A stretch of 64,000 nucleotides of DNA, taken from positions 3,038,001-3,102,000 of the forward strand of contig NZ_CP045488.1 of NCBI RefSeq assembly GCF_009392895.1, in the 5' to 3' direction. How positions within the stretch are numbered: position 1 is the first letter of the stretch; every line of letters starts with the position of its first letter. A model generated the notes under the pieces. It made no database searches and was not told the origin of the DNA. It worked only from the letters and a program-made list of their open reading frames with translations. This document shows positions 8,556 to 17,310 of the stretch, in pieces. The DNA comes from Natronorubrum aibiense. GTDB lineage: Archaea; Halobacteriota; Halobacteria; Halobacteriales; Natrialbaceae. Position numbers and translations under genes: made by a program.

Positions 8556-8563
8556 ATTATAAA
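8556..8563 (-). promoter_or_regulatory. TATA box of the acidic coiled-coil gene
   Basis: On the minus strand it reads TTTATAAT, centred ~27 nt upstream of the start codon at 8532. This is the spacing of a leaderless haloarchaeal promoter. The same octamer with the same spacing precedes the actin gene at 12747. Confidence 0.65.
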
Positions 8564-8602
8564 TTGTACGGACAATCCCACGAACAAGTTATTCGGTTTC
8601 GA

Positions 8603-9436
8603 CTAGACGTTCACCCGATCACCGATCTCGACGAGCTCGAGTCGCTGTGGTGACTCGAAACTCTTCGCATGGTGGTGGAGCGCTTTCGGATCGGCGGTGA
8701 GTCCGCGCCACATATCCCAGTGACTCGGCAGCACTCGATCGAGGGATAGCGCCGAAGCGGCTTCGACGAGTTGGTTTTCGTCGTTGTACCAGCGGGTTCG
8801 TTTCGGCTCTCGCGTCTGCTTGTCCGGAATCTGGCCGACGGTGCCGAAGGCGAGCACGCCGAGGTCGATGTCGTAGGCGTCGCCGACGCGTTCGAACTCG
8901 TCGGTCGGTTTCGTATCGCCGCCGTGGAAGACCGTACCGGCGTCGTGCTCGATGACGTAGCTGACCGGATGCGTCGCGTCGGGGTCGTGTGCCACTTCGA
9001 CGTGGACCGTAAACTCGCCGATATCGACTGTGTCGCCCTCGCTGACTTCGGCGAACTGATCGTCAGAAATGTCCCACTCGCTGGCCCACGCTTCCTCCTC
9101 GCGGGCGACGGTGAGGCTGTCGTCGGGTGCATACAGAGTCGCACCCGTCGACTCGAGGATCGGGGCCTGACTTTCGCCGTGGACGTGATCTGTGTGTTCG
9201 TGGGTCGCGAGAACGGCGTCGGCCTCGGTGACGTCTTCGGGATCGAACGGCACGGGAATCATCCGGACGGTTCGTGGCGGATCGCCCAGTCCGAGGTAGG
9301 GGTCGATGTAGATCGTCGTCCCCTCGGACCCTTTAATAACGAAGCCGTTACAGCCGAGATACCAGACGGCGACGCCGTCGGGGTCGGCATCTTCGATGTC
9401 ACGGACGAGCCAGTCTCCCCAGTCGCTTTCAACCAT
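8603..9436 (-). CDS. UlaG-like metallo-beta-lactamase-fold hydrolase
   Basis: A 277-residue metal-dependent hydrolase. The signature H-x-H-x-D-H is THEHTDHVHG (residues ~78-86). Further metal-ligand candidates are His in HDPDATHPVSYVIEH (~155-170) and Asp in FHGGDTKP. It begins WYLGCNGFVIK…IYIDPYLGLGD, as in the ascorbate-6-phosphate lactonase (UlaG) and YtkL/UPF0173-like branch. The real substrate cannot be told. I chose ATG 9436 (MVESDWGDWL) because the 33 residues upstream are not family-like. It is transcribed in the same direction as the coiled-coil gene but has a ~70-nt gap with a separate downstream promoter. Confidence 0.85.
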   Translation of the reverse strand: MVESDWGDWLVRDIEDADPDGVAVWYLGCNGFVIKGSEGTTIYIDPYLGLGDPPRTVRMIPVPFDPEDVTEADAVLATHEHTDHVHGESQAPILESTGATLYAPDDSLTVAREEEAWASEWDISDDQFAEVSEGDTVDIGEFTVHVEVAHDPDATHPVSYVIEHDAGTVFHGGDTKPTDEFERVGDAYDIDLGVLAFGTVGQIPDKQTREPKRTRWYNDENQLVEAASALSLDRVLPSHWDMWRGLTADPKALHHHAKSFESPQRLELVEIGDRVNV

Positions 9437-9599
9437 ATGGGTGGGTGAGCGGACTGTGCGGGTAAGTGTTATTGTCTCGGTAGCCACTCGGCGTGGGAGG
9501 AACTCGAGACCGAGCAAGGTGGCAGCGGAAACCAATCGTCGGTCCGATCGAATCGAGAGGAGAGAACGGGAGAGTCGAAACGAACGCCTTCGATCAGGC

Positions 9600-10343
9600 T
9601 CACCGGCTGCTGGCGGATCGGAGAACCGCCGTGGCGGCTTTCAGCGCCTTGCCTCGAGTCGCATCCGACCGGCGGTCCCGCGTGTCGGCGAGCCAGCGCT
9701 CGCACAACGCCGGGTGGTCGTCGTACGAGACCAGTCCCGACTCGGCGTCGTATCCGATGATGCCGGCGTCGTTCAGCACGGGGAGGTGAACGTGTTTCAG
9801 CATCGAGTGGACGCGCTCGAGACGTTCCTGCGCGACGTCACGTGGGGTCGTCCCCGTCTCGCTGGCCGCGACGGCTCGAGCGAGCGCGTCGGTCGAGTAT
9901 GGCTCGTGTTGGTCCGCGAGGACGGACAGGAGCGTCCGGCGTCGCGTGTCCGAAAGCGCCTCGAAGAGCGCGTCGAGATCGGTCTCGGCGTCATCCGTCG
10001 ACCCGTCGATGGCGGCCACGAGGTCGGCGTCGTCGAACGCCCAGTGGTCCGTCGCGACGAGTCGACCGTCGTCGGTTTCCTCGAGGAGTCCCGCCTCGAA
10101 GAGCGCGGGCAGGGTCCGGTGGTGACAGTCGACGAGCAGGCGCTGTCGATCCTCGTCACGGACGGCCGCAGGTGTGCGGTCAGTCGTTCTCGCGGCGAGT
10201 TCGGTGGCGAGATCGACTTTCGTGATGCCAGCCGGCGAGCGCTCGCTGACGATCCGGATGATCCCACGCCGGGTCTCGTCCGCGAGCACGTCGAACAGCT
10301 CGTCTCGAGCATGCGGCAGTCGGCCGTTGCCTGAATTACTCAT
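9600..10343 (-). CDS. Double DUF7344-like winged-helix regulator
   Basis: A 247-residue cytoplasmic regulator with two tandem winged-helix units. Unit one begins ELFDVLADETRRGIIRIV (~15-32) and unit two DALFEALSDTRRRTLLSVL (~124-142). Each is followed by a recognition-helix region and a wing, for example HRTLPALFEAGLLEETDDGRLV and HVHLPVLNDAGIIGYDAESGLVSYDDHP. This architecture is typical of haloarchaeal ArsR-related regulators of unknown regulon. It has its own promoter region carrying an inverted repeat (10364-10385) around a TATA-like sequence, which suggests autoregulation. Confidence 0.82.
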   Translation of the reverse strand: MSNSGNGRLPHARDELFDVLADETRRGIIRIVSERSPAGITKVDLATELAARTTDRTPAAVRDEDRQRLLVDCHHRTLPALFEAGLLEETDDGRLVATDHWAFDDADLVAAIDGSTDDAETDLDALFEALSDTRRRTLLSVLADQHEPYSTDALARAVAASETGTTPRDVAQERLERVHSMLKHVHLPVLNDAGIIGYDAESGLVSYDDHPALCERWLADTRDRRSDATRGKALKAATAVLRSASSR

Positions 10344-10363
10344 CGACTACCGATCGGAGCCAC

Positions 10364-10385
10364 TTGGGCAAAAGAACTCGCCCAA
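10364..10385. promoter_or_regulatory. Inverted repeat flanking the regulator's TATA region
   Basis: Arms TTGGGC (10364-10369) and GCCCAA (10380-10385) flank a 10-nt spacer that reads TTCTTTT on the minus strand, about 27-34 nt upstream of the start at 10343. Position and symmetry fit an operator that would occlude TBP. Binding by the gene's own product is inference. Confidence 0.4.
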
Positions 10386-10538
10386 ATCAGTTTGGAATCA
10401 GCATCGGATTACCAAATTATTGTTGAATATCAGTACTGAGGACTAAATATTATTTTATAGTAGTACAGTATTTCGATACCGGTTTTGGATAGTCAACTTT
10501 CGAAGGCTGTCTCTCGAGCAGTACTGTCGGGTCGTCGA

Positions 10539-11588
10539 CTACCAGGTGCCGTGGAACGTATCGAACGAGAGGCTGTCGAGGGGCTCGTCGCCGACGGCGA
10601 TTCGGTACTCGCCGGGGGTAAGCATGGGTTTGTGGAACTGCGGGCCGTCGTCGGTCGTGATCCGTGGACAGCCGGTGTTGACGAACGCGTCCATGTCGAA
10701 GTTCCGGAGGCGGTCGGGGGTGACCTCGTCCATCGTGATGAGATAGGCGTTCTCGTTGTCATCGAGGATCTCCTGGGCCTGTTCCCAGCGGCCCTGTCCG
10801 ATCTTGGTACAGAAGATGACGCCCCACTTCTCGGCGTCCATCGCGCGGTGGACGGCACCGTAGCGCTGTTTCATGAACTTCTCCGTGTCCGCGACGGTGA
10901 CGACGTTGTTGACGGGGTCGGCGATGACGACATGTTTCTCGGGGTACTCCATCGCCAGCCCGAGCGGGTGGAACTTCCCGCCACCGACGTAGAGCACCTG
11001 GTCGGCAGGTACGTCTGCGCTCGCGTAGTTACAGCCCAGCACCTGTCCCTCGTGGGTCAGCCGCTCGTCGCCGCGACGACTATGGACCTCGTAGCCGTGC
11101 TCTTCTAAGAACTCGGCCATCTCCTCGTAGCGGTTCATGTGCTGGGCGGTGGTGACGAGTCCGACGTCTGCGGTCTCCTCGGGCGGTTCCAGAGTCTCCA
11201 GCGCCTCCTCCATGATCGGCGTCACTTCGACGTTCGAGAACAGCGGCACGTAGATGACCTTGTCCGTGTTCTTCATCGGCGAGTGGCCGAAGTGGACGAA
11301 CACGTCGGTGCGTTTCATCAGATAGGTGTCGAGGTCACAGGCACCGTAGCAGGGTTGGCCCGACAGCATGAACGTTACGTCGTCGTCGGCCAGTTCCCGC
11401 AGATCGTCGGCGACGGCGGGTCCGCGTCGCTTCAGTCCCTCGGGGAACTGCAGGCCGACCTTTTTCGCGTCTCGCTCCTCGATCGCCTCGACGATCTGTT
11501 CGAGTTCGTAGTCCCACTCGCGATCGTGTTTGAGACGCATTCCGGTGTTCCGGAGGTCCCCTTCGGTGTACTCCGACTCCTGACTCAT
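10539..11588 (-). CDS. dph2: Diphthamide biosynthesis radical enzyme Dph2
   Basis: A 349-residue protein for the first step of diphthamide synthesis on elongation factor 2. There, a 4Fe-4S cluster cleaves SAM to give a 3-amino-3-carboxypropyl radical, by non-canonical radical-SAM chemistry. Cluster cysteine candidates are in GQPCYGACD (Cys80/Cys84), VLGCNYAS (Cys186) and VNTGCPRIT (Cys307), one per repeat domain as known for archaeal Dph2. Archaeal enzymes work as homodimers, so no Dph1 is needed. A second start 16 codons downstream (MRLKHDREW) is possible. It is transcribed divergently from the membrane protein at 11751. Confidence 0.95.
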   Translation of the reverse strand: MSQESEYTEGDLRNTGMRLKHDREWDYELEQIVEAIEERDAKKVGLQFPEGLKRRGPAVADDLRELADDDVTFMLSGQPCYGACDLDTYLMKRTDVFVHFGHSPMKNTDKVIYVPLFSNVEVTPIMEEALETLEPPEETADVGLVTTAQHMNRYEEMAEFLEEHGYEVHSRRGDERLTHEGQVLGCNYASADVPADQVLYVGGGKFHPLGLAMEYPEKHVVIADPVNNVVTVADTEKFMKQRYGAVHRAMDAEKWGVIFCTKIGQGRWEQAQEILDDNENAYLITMDEVTPDRLRNFDMDAFVNTGCPRITTDDGPQFHKPMLTPGEYRIAVGDEPLDSLSFDTFHGTW

Positions 11589-11750
11589 TGACCGTCCTAA
11601 CGGCCACGGACGTATAACGGCGGCGCTTTGCCAATTTCGACACTCAGTATAAAGCGGCGACTCGAGCGTGTTGGTGAGCAGTCAAATCAGTTTCGTGGAC
11701 AGTCACAATTGTCCCAACAGTCATAGTACTGGAGTGTAAACGAGGGGCTA

Positions 11751-12650
11751 ATGTCAGCGGAACAGCCTGCAGACGGGTATCTTTTCGACCTCTACCGTCG
11801 ATACATCGGAGAACCGGAAGACCGGACCGACGTCTACATCGGGTTCGGTCTGTTCCTCGGCGGGATCGGCCTCGCGCTCGTCGCGTTAGTGCTCTTCTTC
11901 TGGAGTGGCACTTTCGAGGCCCGCAGCGTCGCCCACGTCACGTGGGCCGAACCGGCGTACGCGATCGCCATGGTCGCGCTGCCGCTGTTGATGCTCGGGA
12001 TCGTGGTCCTGTTGCCGTCGGAACGCCGAGTCCTGTACGCATCGATCGCCGGCGTCACCATCACGCTCGCGGCCGTTGCCGGCTTTCTCTATGCCTACCC
12101 CGACGACTGGAACGGCTACGGGAACGACTACACGGCAGAGATCGTCGCCGTCTACGCCGTCGGACTCGCCGGACTCACCGCCTCGACGGGTGCGGCGCTG
12201 ATCGCCCACTATCTCGATATGGCGCGAGCGGTCACGCAGGTCGACGACAACGAAGATGACGACGAGGGCGAACCCGATTTCGACGTCCAACAGGACATCG
12301 ACGACGCGATGGAAGACGTCGAACTCTCCTGGGGTGGCGTCGAAAAGACCGAACACAAACGGCTCAGTTTCTCCGAAAACGAGTTCGACGACGTCTCGGT
12401 CAACACCGATGGCGCGGCGAAGACGACCCGCTCGACCGGCGTCGACGCACAGGTCGCTGGTCTCAAGGGACTGAAAGGCGGCGAGACGAAACAGACGACC
12501 TCGCAATCGACGGTCGACGATCAGACGGCGAAACTCAAAGAACTGCGCGAACAACAGCGCATCGACGAGCTGGCGACGGCGAACGACGACGACCCGTCGC
12601 CGATTTCGGGGCTGCTCGAGCGGTTCCGTTCGCTCCTTCGGCGGGAGTAA
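11751..12650 (+). CDS. Four-helix membrane protein (DUF7139-like) next to actin
   Basis: A 299-residue protein beginning MSAEQPADGYLFDLYRRYIGEPEDRTDVY. Four transmembrane helices are visible at ~28-52, ~65-85, ~90-112 and ~128-150. The remaining ~145 residues are acidic and cytoplasmic-looking, ending in a charged amphipathic segment (TAKLKELREQQRIDELA) and a short basic tail (LLERFRSLLRRE). It lies 96 nt upstream of the actin homolog in the same orientation, though the actin has its own TATA box. A membrane partner or anchor for the actin is a reasonable inference from position. I believe the family is uncharacterised. Confidence 0.75.
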   Translation: MSAEQPADGYLFDLYRRYIGEPEDRTDVYIGFGLFLGGIGLALVALVLFFWSGTFEARSVAHVTWAEPAYAIAMVALPLLMLGIVVLLPSERRVLYASIAGVTITLAAVAGFLYAYPDDWNGYGNDYTAEIVAVYAVGLAGLTASTGAALIAHYLDMARAVTQVDDNEDDDEGEPDFDVQQDIDDAMEDVELSWGGVEKTEHKRLSFSENEFDDVSVNTDGAAKTTRSTGVDAQVAGLKGLKGGETKQTTSQSTVDDQTAKLKELREQQRIDELATANDDDPSPISGLLERFRSLLRRE

Positions 12651-12696
12651 TTCCCTCCTTGTGCAGTTAAAATAGGCATATCGTCTCTTAGTTGAG

Positions 12697-12713
12697 ATGT
12701 GGATATTCCACAT
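12697..12713. promoter_or_regulatory. Palindrome upstream of the actin TATA box
   Basis: Perfect 7-bp arms ATGTGGA and TCCACAT are separated by TAT. The site ends 3 nt before the TATA box and overlaps where the BRE/TFB contact would be. An operator controlling the actin gene is the obvious reading. Confidence 0.5.
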
Positions 12714-12716
12714 AGA

Positions 12717-12724
12717 TTTATAAT
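12717..12724 (+). promoter_or_regulatory. TATA box of the actin gene
   Basis: TTTATAAT is centred ~26 nt upstream of the ATG at 12747. This implies a leaderless transcript and supports 12747 as the start rather than the in-frame codon at 12699. Confidence 0.65.
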
Positions 12725-12746
12725 CCATCGGTGGCCTTTCTCGACT

Positions 12747-13778
12747 ATGGCAAAAGGCCTAGACGTTGGGACGATGAACATCCTGTCTGCTCAACAGGAT
12801 GGCAACGACACGGTGTTCGTACAGCAGCGAAACTCCTTCGTAGAGATCGAGTACTCGGATATGGCCGAGCAGATGCTCTCGCGAAGCGAGGTGTTGCACA
12901 TTCGCAAAGACGACAAAGTGTACGTCGTCGGCGACGACGCGCTGAACTTTGCGAACATCTTCAACAAGGAGACCCGCCGACCGATGAAACACGGGATCCT
13001 CTCGAACGACGAGAAGAGCGCGATTCCGATGATGAAACTCATCATCGAACAGGTCGTCGGCGAACCGGCCTACCCCGACGAGAAGCTGTATTTCTCGTCT
13101 CCAGCGGATCCGATCGACTCGGACCTGTCGACGCTGTATCACCAGAAGACGATCGAGTCGTTCCTCGACGATATGGGGTACGACTCCGAGCCGATCAACG
13201 AGGGAATGTCCGTCATCTACAGCGAACTCGCGGACAACAACTTCACTGGGCTCGGCATCAGTTTCGGTGCCGGGATGACGAACGTTTGTCTGTCCTACTA
13301 CGCCGTGCCCGTTATGAAGTTCTCCGTCGCCCGCGGTGGGGACTGGGTCGACGAACAGGCTGCCCGCGCGACCGGCACGCCCGTCGACAAAGTCACCTCG
13401 ATCAAAGAGGACGACTTCGAACTCGACTTCACGACCGACGTCGGCGGCGTCGAGGGGGCGCTCTCGATTTACTACGAGAACCTGCTGGACTACGTCATCG
13501 ACAACATCGTGCAGGAAGTCGACGAGGAAGACGTCGAGGAAGGCCTCGATGTCCCCGTCGTCGTCACCGGCGGCACCTCGAGTCCGCGCGGCTTCGAGGC
13601 GCTGTTCCGAGACCACCTCGCGGACGCGAACATTCCGTTCTCGATCAGCGGCGTGACCCACGCCAACGAGCCACTCTACAGCGTGGCACGTGGTGGCCTC
13701 GTCGCTGCTCGCTCGGACGAAGACATCGACCACGACGCCGACGAGAAAGAAGTCGAAGCGGCCGCTGCAAACGAGTAA
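12747..13778 (+). CDS. Actin-fold cytoskeletal ATPase (salactin/volactin type)
   Basis: A 343-residue actin/Hsp70-superfamily protein. Visible motifs are phosphate-1 [11 protein letters not shown] (~5-15), phosphate-2 [13 protein letters not shown] (~170-182) and the adenosine motif [16 protein letters not shown] (~272-287). The unusual Met-Asn-Ile in phosphate-1 and the MAKGLDVG start match what I recall of salactin, the dynamically unstable haloarchaeal actin; volactin of Haloferax is the related name. A role in polar or shape-related filaments is established for relatives, not shown here. It is preceded by a membrane protein, its own TATA box and a palindrome, and is convergent with a zinc-ribbon gene. 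Confidence 0.88.
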   Translation: MAKGLDVGTMNILSAQQDGNDTVFVQQRNSFVEIEYSDMAEQMLSRSEVLHIRKDDKVYVVGDDALNFANIFNKETRRPMKHGILSNDEKSAIPMMKLIIEQVVGEPAYPDEKLYFSSPADPIDSDLSTLYHQKTIESFLDDMGYDSEPINEGMSVIYSELADNNFTGLGISFGAGMTNVCLSYYAVPVMKFSVARGGDWVDEQAARATGTPVDKVTSIKEDDFELDFTTDVGGVEGALSIYYENLLDYVIDNIVQEVDEEDVEEGLDVPVVVTGGTSSPRGFEALFRDHLADANIPFSISGVTHANEPLYSVARGGLVAARSDEDIDHDADEKEVEAAAANE

Positions 13779-13792
13779 CGTCGCAGTGTTTG

Positions 13793-13820
13793 CCGTGAGT
13801 GTCACCGGCGACGCTCACGG
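13793..13820. terminator. Hairpin between convergent actin and zinc-ribbon genes
   Basis: An 11-bp stem (one G-T wobble) pairs 13793-13803 with 13810-13820 around a 6-nt loop; the outer arms are CCGTGAG and CTCACGG. It sits 14 nt after the actin stop and 11 nt from the stop of the convergent gene, so it could serve both transcripts. Confidence 0.45.
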
Positions 13821-13831
13821 TTCGGCTATTC

Positions 13832-14029
13832 TCAGTGCTCAGTGGCGTCTTCGCGAGGGGTGGTGTCCTCGTAAAACCGGTTGAACGCGTCCCGCCAGGA
13901 TTCGGGCTCGTCTTCCTCGCGGATGTGGTCGACAGGGACGTCCGCAAACCCACAGTGTGGACACGCCACTGTCGAGACGTCACCGAGCGAGAGTTCCTCG
14001 AGCGAGCCCTGACACCGTGGACACTTCAT
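13832..14029 (-). CDS. Small zinc-ribbon protein
   Basis: A 65-residue protein with two CxxC knuckles: MKCPRCQGSL (Cys3/Cys6) and VACPHCGFADVPVDH (Cys23/Cys26). Together they make one treble-clef or zinc-ribbon unit, followed by an acidic helix (ESWRDAFNRFYED). Such CPxCG proteins are abundant in haloarchaea, and most have no known role. It is convergent with the actin gene. Confidence 0.8.
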   Translation of the reverse strand: MKCPRCQGSLEELSLGDVSTVACPHCGFADVPVDHIREEDEPESWRDAFNRFYEDTTPREDATEH

Positions 14030-14159
14030 ACGCCACTGTTAGACGGACTCTTCTTAACTCTATTCGAACTTGTCATGTCCACAGAACACCGCGTCACCAG
14101 GCTGTACGCGAGTCCCGAACCCGACGGAGCTATGACACTCGAGGCGAAACCCCCTCGAA

Positions 14160-14789
14160 ATGGCCGGTCCGTCCCAACGAACCCTCGCTCGAGCGCTCGA
14201 GACGCTTGCGGATTTTCCCGAGCCATCGGCCGCCCTCGAGCAGTATCTCACGCCGCCGGAGATCGCCGCCCACATCTGCCATCAGACACGGTTACAGGGC
14301 GATCTGGATCGCTGGGTCGTCGACCTCGGGACCGGCACGGGGATGATCGCGATCGCGGCCACACTCGCGGGGGCCGAGCGGGTAGTCGGGATCGATATCG
14401 ATCCCGACGCGCTCGCCGTCGCTCGGCAGAACGCCGCCCGAATCGACGAGGCGGGCCACGGGACGCTCGAGTGGCTCCGTGGTGACGTGACTCGGCCACC
14501 GCTTTCGCTTACCGATGCCACCGTCGTCTCGAACCCACCGTTTGGCGCCCAACGGGGCAACCGCCACGCCGACCGCGACTTCCTCGAGACGATCAGTTCG
14601 ATCGCGAGCGTTTCCTACACGATCCACAACGAGGGCAGTCAGGATTTTGTCGAATCGTTTGCAACTGACGAGGGTGGCGAGGTGACCCACGGATTCAGCG
14701 CCGAGTTCCCCATCGAAAAGCGATTCGAGTTTCACACCGAAGCGGAGCAGACGCTCGAGGCGGAAGTGTTTCGAATCGAGTGGGACTAG
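14160..14789 (+). CDS. METTL5-type SAM-dependent RNA adenine methyltransferase
   Basis: A 209-residue Rossmann methyltransferase. SAM motif I is VVDLGTGTGMIAIAA (~53-67), the acidic ribose contact is VVGIDIDPDA (~75-84), and the catalytic tetrapeptide is NPPFG (125-129), typical of N6-adenine enzymes. The family, called METTL5 in eukaryotes, modifies a single adenosine in small-subunit rRNA; that target is inferred here. The LEQYLTPPEIAAH start block is typical. Its TAG stop interlocks with the TAG of the convergent ABC permease gene in one CTAG (14786-14789). Confidence 0.9.
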   Translation: MAGPSQRTLARALETLADFPEPSAALEQYLTPPEIAAHICHQTRLQGDLDRWVVDLGTGTGMIAIAATLAGAERVVGIDIDPDALAVARQNAARIDEAGHGTLEWLRGDVTRPPLSLTDATVVSNPPFGAQRGNRHADRDFLETISSIASVSYTIHNEGSQDFVESFATDEGGEVTHGFSAEFPIEKRFEFHTEAEQTLEAEVFRIEWD

Positions 14790-16030
14790 TCGAGGTGCTC
14801 GAGGCGAGCGTAGCGACCGGCCCGCCAGCCGGTGACGAGGGCGACGACCGTCCCGACGACGATCGCGAGCGCGAGGCCGGCGACGTAGACCTCGAGTGGC
14901 GTCTGCAGGAGTGATTCGAAGCCGACGACCGACGACGCGAGGTGGTTGAGTCCCCTCGCGAGGACGGGTGTCGCCGCGAGGCCGGCGAGGCCACCGAAGA
15001 GGCCGATTACGAGTCCCTGCACGCCGATCGTGCCCGCGAGCACCCATCTCGAGAGTCCGATCGCCCGGAGCGCGGCGAGTTCGTCCCGTTGTTGGTAGGC
15101 GACGAGTGCGAACAGGTTGATCGTCAGGACGATGCCACCGACGAAGGCGAGGCCGACCAGCGTTGCCCCGCTGGCCAGCACGAGTGGTCGTTCTTCGAAC
15201 ATCGCGCTGACCTGCTCGTCGCTGGTGCGGACGTCGTATTCCGGGTACTCCTCGGCGAGATCGTCTCTGACAGCGTCCCGGTCGGCTCCGTCCTCGACGC
15301 TTGCGGTGATGAACGTCGCTCGATCGGTCCCGGTGGTGCCGGCGACGGCCTGCAGGTCGGTCAGCGGGACGGCTTCAGCGTCCGACCCCAGATACTGCGA
15401 GTAGTACCCAGCGATCCCGACGACGGTAAACTCGTGGTCTCGTGCCGTCTCCCGGCTGGTTCCGAGCGTGACCGTGTCGCCGACCGAGACGCCGAGTGCG
15501 TCGGCCGTGTTGGGGTCGAGAACGATCTCTTCGTTCCGCGGTTCGTCGCTGCGTTGGTGCGCTAAGTATTCCCCAGCCGAAACGTTGAGTTCGGTGTCGA
15601 ACCCGCCGCCAGCCTCGAAGTCGAAGTCGTCGTGCGTTTTGTGGACGCCGACTGCGGACGTCCGTACGAGGTCGCCGTCGTCGGTTCCGACGTACACCTC
15701 GTGCATCGCCATCGGCGACGCCGAACTGATGTCGTCGCGCTCGGTCAACTCGGCCGACACGCCGTGAGCGCCGACGATCGGGTTCTCCGTCCCGCTGGCG
15801 GCGGGATCGATCGGATCGCTCGAGATCCAGATATCTCGATTCGCGTTCTCGAGGCCGTCTTCGCCCGTTTCGACGACGCCGACGCCGAGGCTGGCGAGCA
15901 GCGTCACCGAAAGCACGGCGAGCATGACGGCGAGGACGGTCAGCGCGGTTCGGCCCGGCGAGCGCCGAAGTTGGGCGAGTGCGAGGCCGACGACGGCGCG
16001 CAGCCGAACGACGGCGCGTCGCGGGCTCAT
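14786..16030 (-). CDS. FtsX/MacB-type ABC permease (second)
   Basis: A 414-residue permease with the MacB/LolCE/FtsX layout. An N-terminal helix (ALTVLAVMLAVLSVTLLASLGVG) precedes a ~230-residue extracellular domain. Three C-terminal helices follow (ASGATLVGLAFVGGIVLTINLFALVAYQ; WVLAGTIGVQGLVIGLFGGLAGLAATPVLARG; VYVAGLALAIVVGTVVALVTG). The conserved cytoplasmic loop RDELAALRAIGLSR couples to the ATPase. The ATG at 16030 overlaps the upstream permease stop as ATGA. It is last in a three-gene operon with that permease and an ATPase. Export of a lipophilic or peptide substrate, or mechanotransmission, is possible; the substrate is unknown. Confidence 0.88.
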   Translation of the reverse strand: MSPRRAVVRLRAVVGLALAQLRRSPGRTALTVLAVMLAVLSVTLLASLGVGVVETGEDGLENANRDIWISSDPIDPAASGTENPIVGAHGVSAELTERDDISSASPMAMHEVYVGTDDGDLVRTSAVGVHKTHDDFDFEAGGGFDTELNVSAGEYLAHQRSDEPRNEEIVLDPNTADALGVSVGDTVTLGTSRETARDHEFTVVGIAGYYSQYLGSDAEAVPLTDLQAVAGTTGTDRATFITASVEDGADRDAVRDDLAEEYPEYDVRTSDEQVSAMFEERPLVLASGATLVGLAFVGGIVLTINLFALVAYQQRDELAALRAIGLSRWVLAGTIGVQGLVIGLFGGLAGLAATPVLARGLNHLASSVVGFESLLQTPLEVYVAGLALAIVVGTVVALVTGWRAGRYARLEHLD

Positions 16031-17310
16031 CGACCCACCTCCGAGAGGACGGACGTGCGAGCGGCGACCGCGAGCGGATACGGCACGGCGACGAGCCCCG
16101 AAACGATCGCGACGCCGATGGCGTAGGGGACGATCACTGGATGTACCTGTGCGACGGCCCCCGGCGCGACGGTCGCGCTGGCCGCGGCGTTGAGGGCGTG
16201 AATGCCACCGATTCCGAGGATGACGCCCACCAACGCCCCACACAGCGTGGTGAGCAGCGTCGACACCGCGATGATGGTGAGCCGACTGTGCGTGGGATAG
16301 CCGACCGACTCGAGGACGGCGAGGGTTCGCCGGTCCTCGTTGACCGTCATCCCGGCCGTCGTCGCGACGAACGACGCACAGATCGTCACGCCGACGACGA
16401 GCGCGAGCAGGCTCGTCGCGAACGCGAGACCGTCGCCGAACAGCGCGGATGGATCGGTGCCGCCGGTCGACTGAACCGTCGCGTCGGGGTACGCTTCGGT
16501 TGCAGCTGTCGTGGCCGCGTCGGACTCGCCCCAGACGAGCACGTGGTCGGCGAGCTGGCCGTCGGAAGCGCCGGCGATCGTCTGGAGGTCGCTCAGGTGG
16601 ACGAGCGCGACGGGGGAAGCGGCGTCGTCAGTGTTGCCGTCGCCTGTCTCGACGGCCGTCGCGGTAAACGACGACGCTGGCGTCTCCGACGAGCGATGCG
16701 GACCGGAGACCGTGAGGGTCGCGTCGGTATCGGCCTCGAGGCGGTCCGCAGCGGTCGCCGAGAGGACGATCTCGCCCGTTCGTGAGCCGTTGTACGAGCC
16801 GTTCGCGTACTGCGGATCGCCCGGCTCGAGCGACTCGGTCGAGAGGCCACCGACGGTTCGTGGCTCGTCGTCGGGGACGACGCCAACGAACAGGATCGTC
16901 CGCGCCTCGCCGTCCGCCGCCTCGAGTTGGACCGGCTCGACGAGCACCGGCGATGCGTGTGCGACGCCGTCGTCCGCGCGGATCGTCTCGGCGCGCTCGT
17001 TCGTCGCGCCGAGTCGCGGCCCTTCGACGCCGTCGACGGCCGACAGCGTGGCGCTCCCCTCTGGCGTGATTCGAACGTCAGCGTCGTCGTGGGTGACTGC
17101 GCTCCCGTCGGCGAGTCCCAGTGCGATGCCCGTGACGATCACCAACAGCGCGATCGTCAGCGCGACGGCTCCGATCGTCGCCACGAGTCGGCCGGATCTG
17201 GTTCGGATCGTGCGTCGCCACAGCCGAACGACCTCGAGGCCGACGAGGCCGCGCCAGCGGGCGCGACGCGTGCCGGTCGACGCCACGTCGAACCGATCGT
17301 CAGCGGCCAT
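16027..17310 (-). CDS. FtsX/MacB-type ABC permease (first)
   Basis: A 427-residue permease of the same family as its downstream neighbour. It has one N-terminal helix (LVATIGAVALTIALLVIVTGIAL), a large external domain, and three C-terminal helices. Between the first two of these lies the coupling loop NEDRRTLAVLESVGYPTHSR. The two permeases are only distantly alike, which suggests an asymmetric heterodimer with a shared ATPase dimer. The start overlaps the ATPase gene end by 11 nt, and its end overlaps the next start by 4 nt, so the three are one translationally coupled operon. Confidence 0.88.
   Translation of the reverse strand: MAADDRFDVASTGTRRARWRGLVGLEVVRLWRRTIRTRSGRLVATIGAVALTIALLVIVTGIALGLADGSAVTHDDADVRITPEGSATLSAVDGVEGPRLGATNERAETIRADDGVAHASPVLVEPVQLEAADGEARTILFVGVVPDDEPRTVGGLSTESLEPGDPQYANGSYNGSRTGEIVLSATAADRLEADTDATLTVSGPHRSSETPASSFTATAVETGDGNTDDAASPVALVHLSDLQTIAGASDGQLADHVLVWGESDAATTAATEAYPDATVQSTGGTDPSALFGDGLAFATSLLALVVGVTICASFVATTAGMTVNEDRRTLAVLESVGYPTHSRLTIIAVSTLLTTLCGALVGVILGIGGIHALNAAASATVAPGAVAQVHPVIVPYAIGVAIVSGLVAVPYPLAVAARTSVLSEVGR

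Noticed and set aside
12759-13805. Minus-strand frame of 348 codons opposite the actin gene
   Set aside because: The plus strand has clear actin motifs and a promoter. The antisense product has no recognisable domain.
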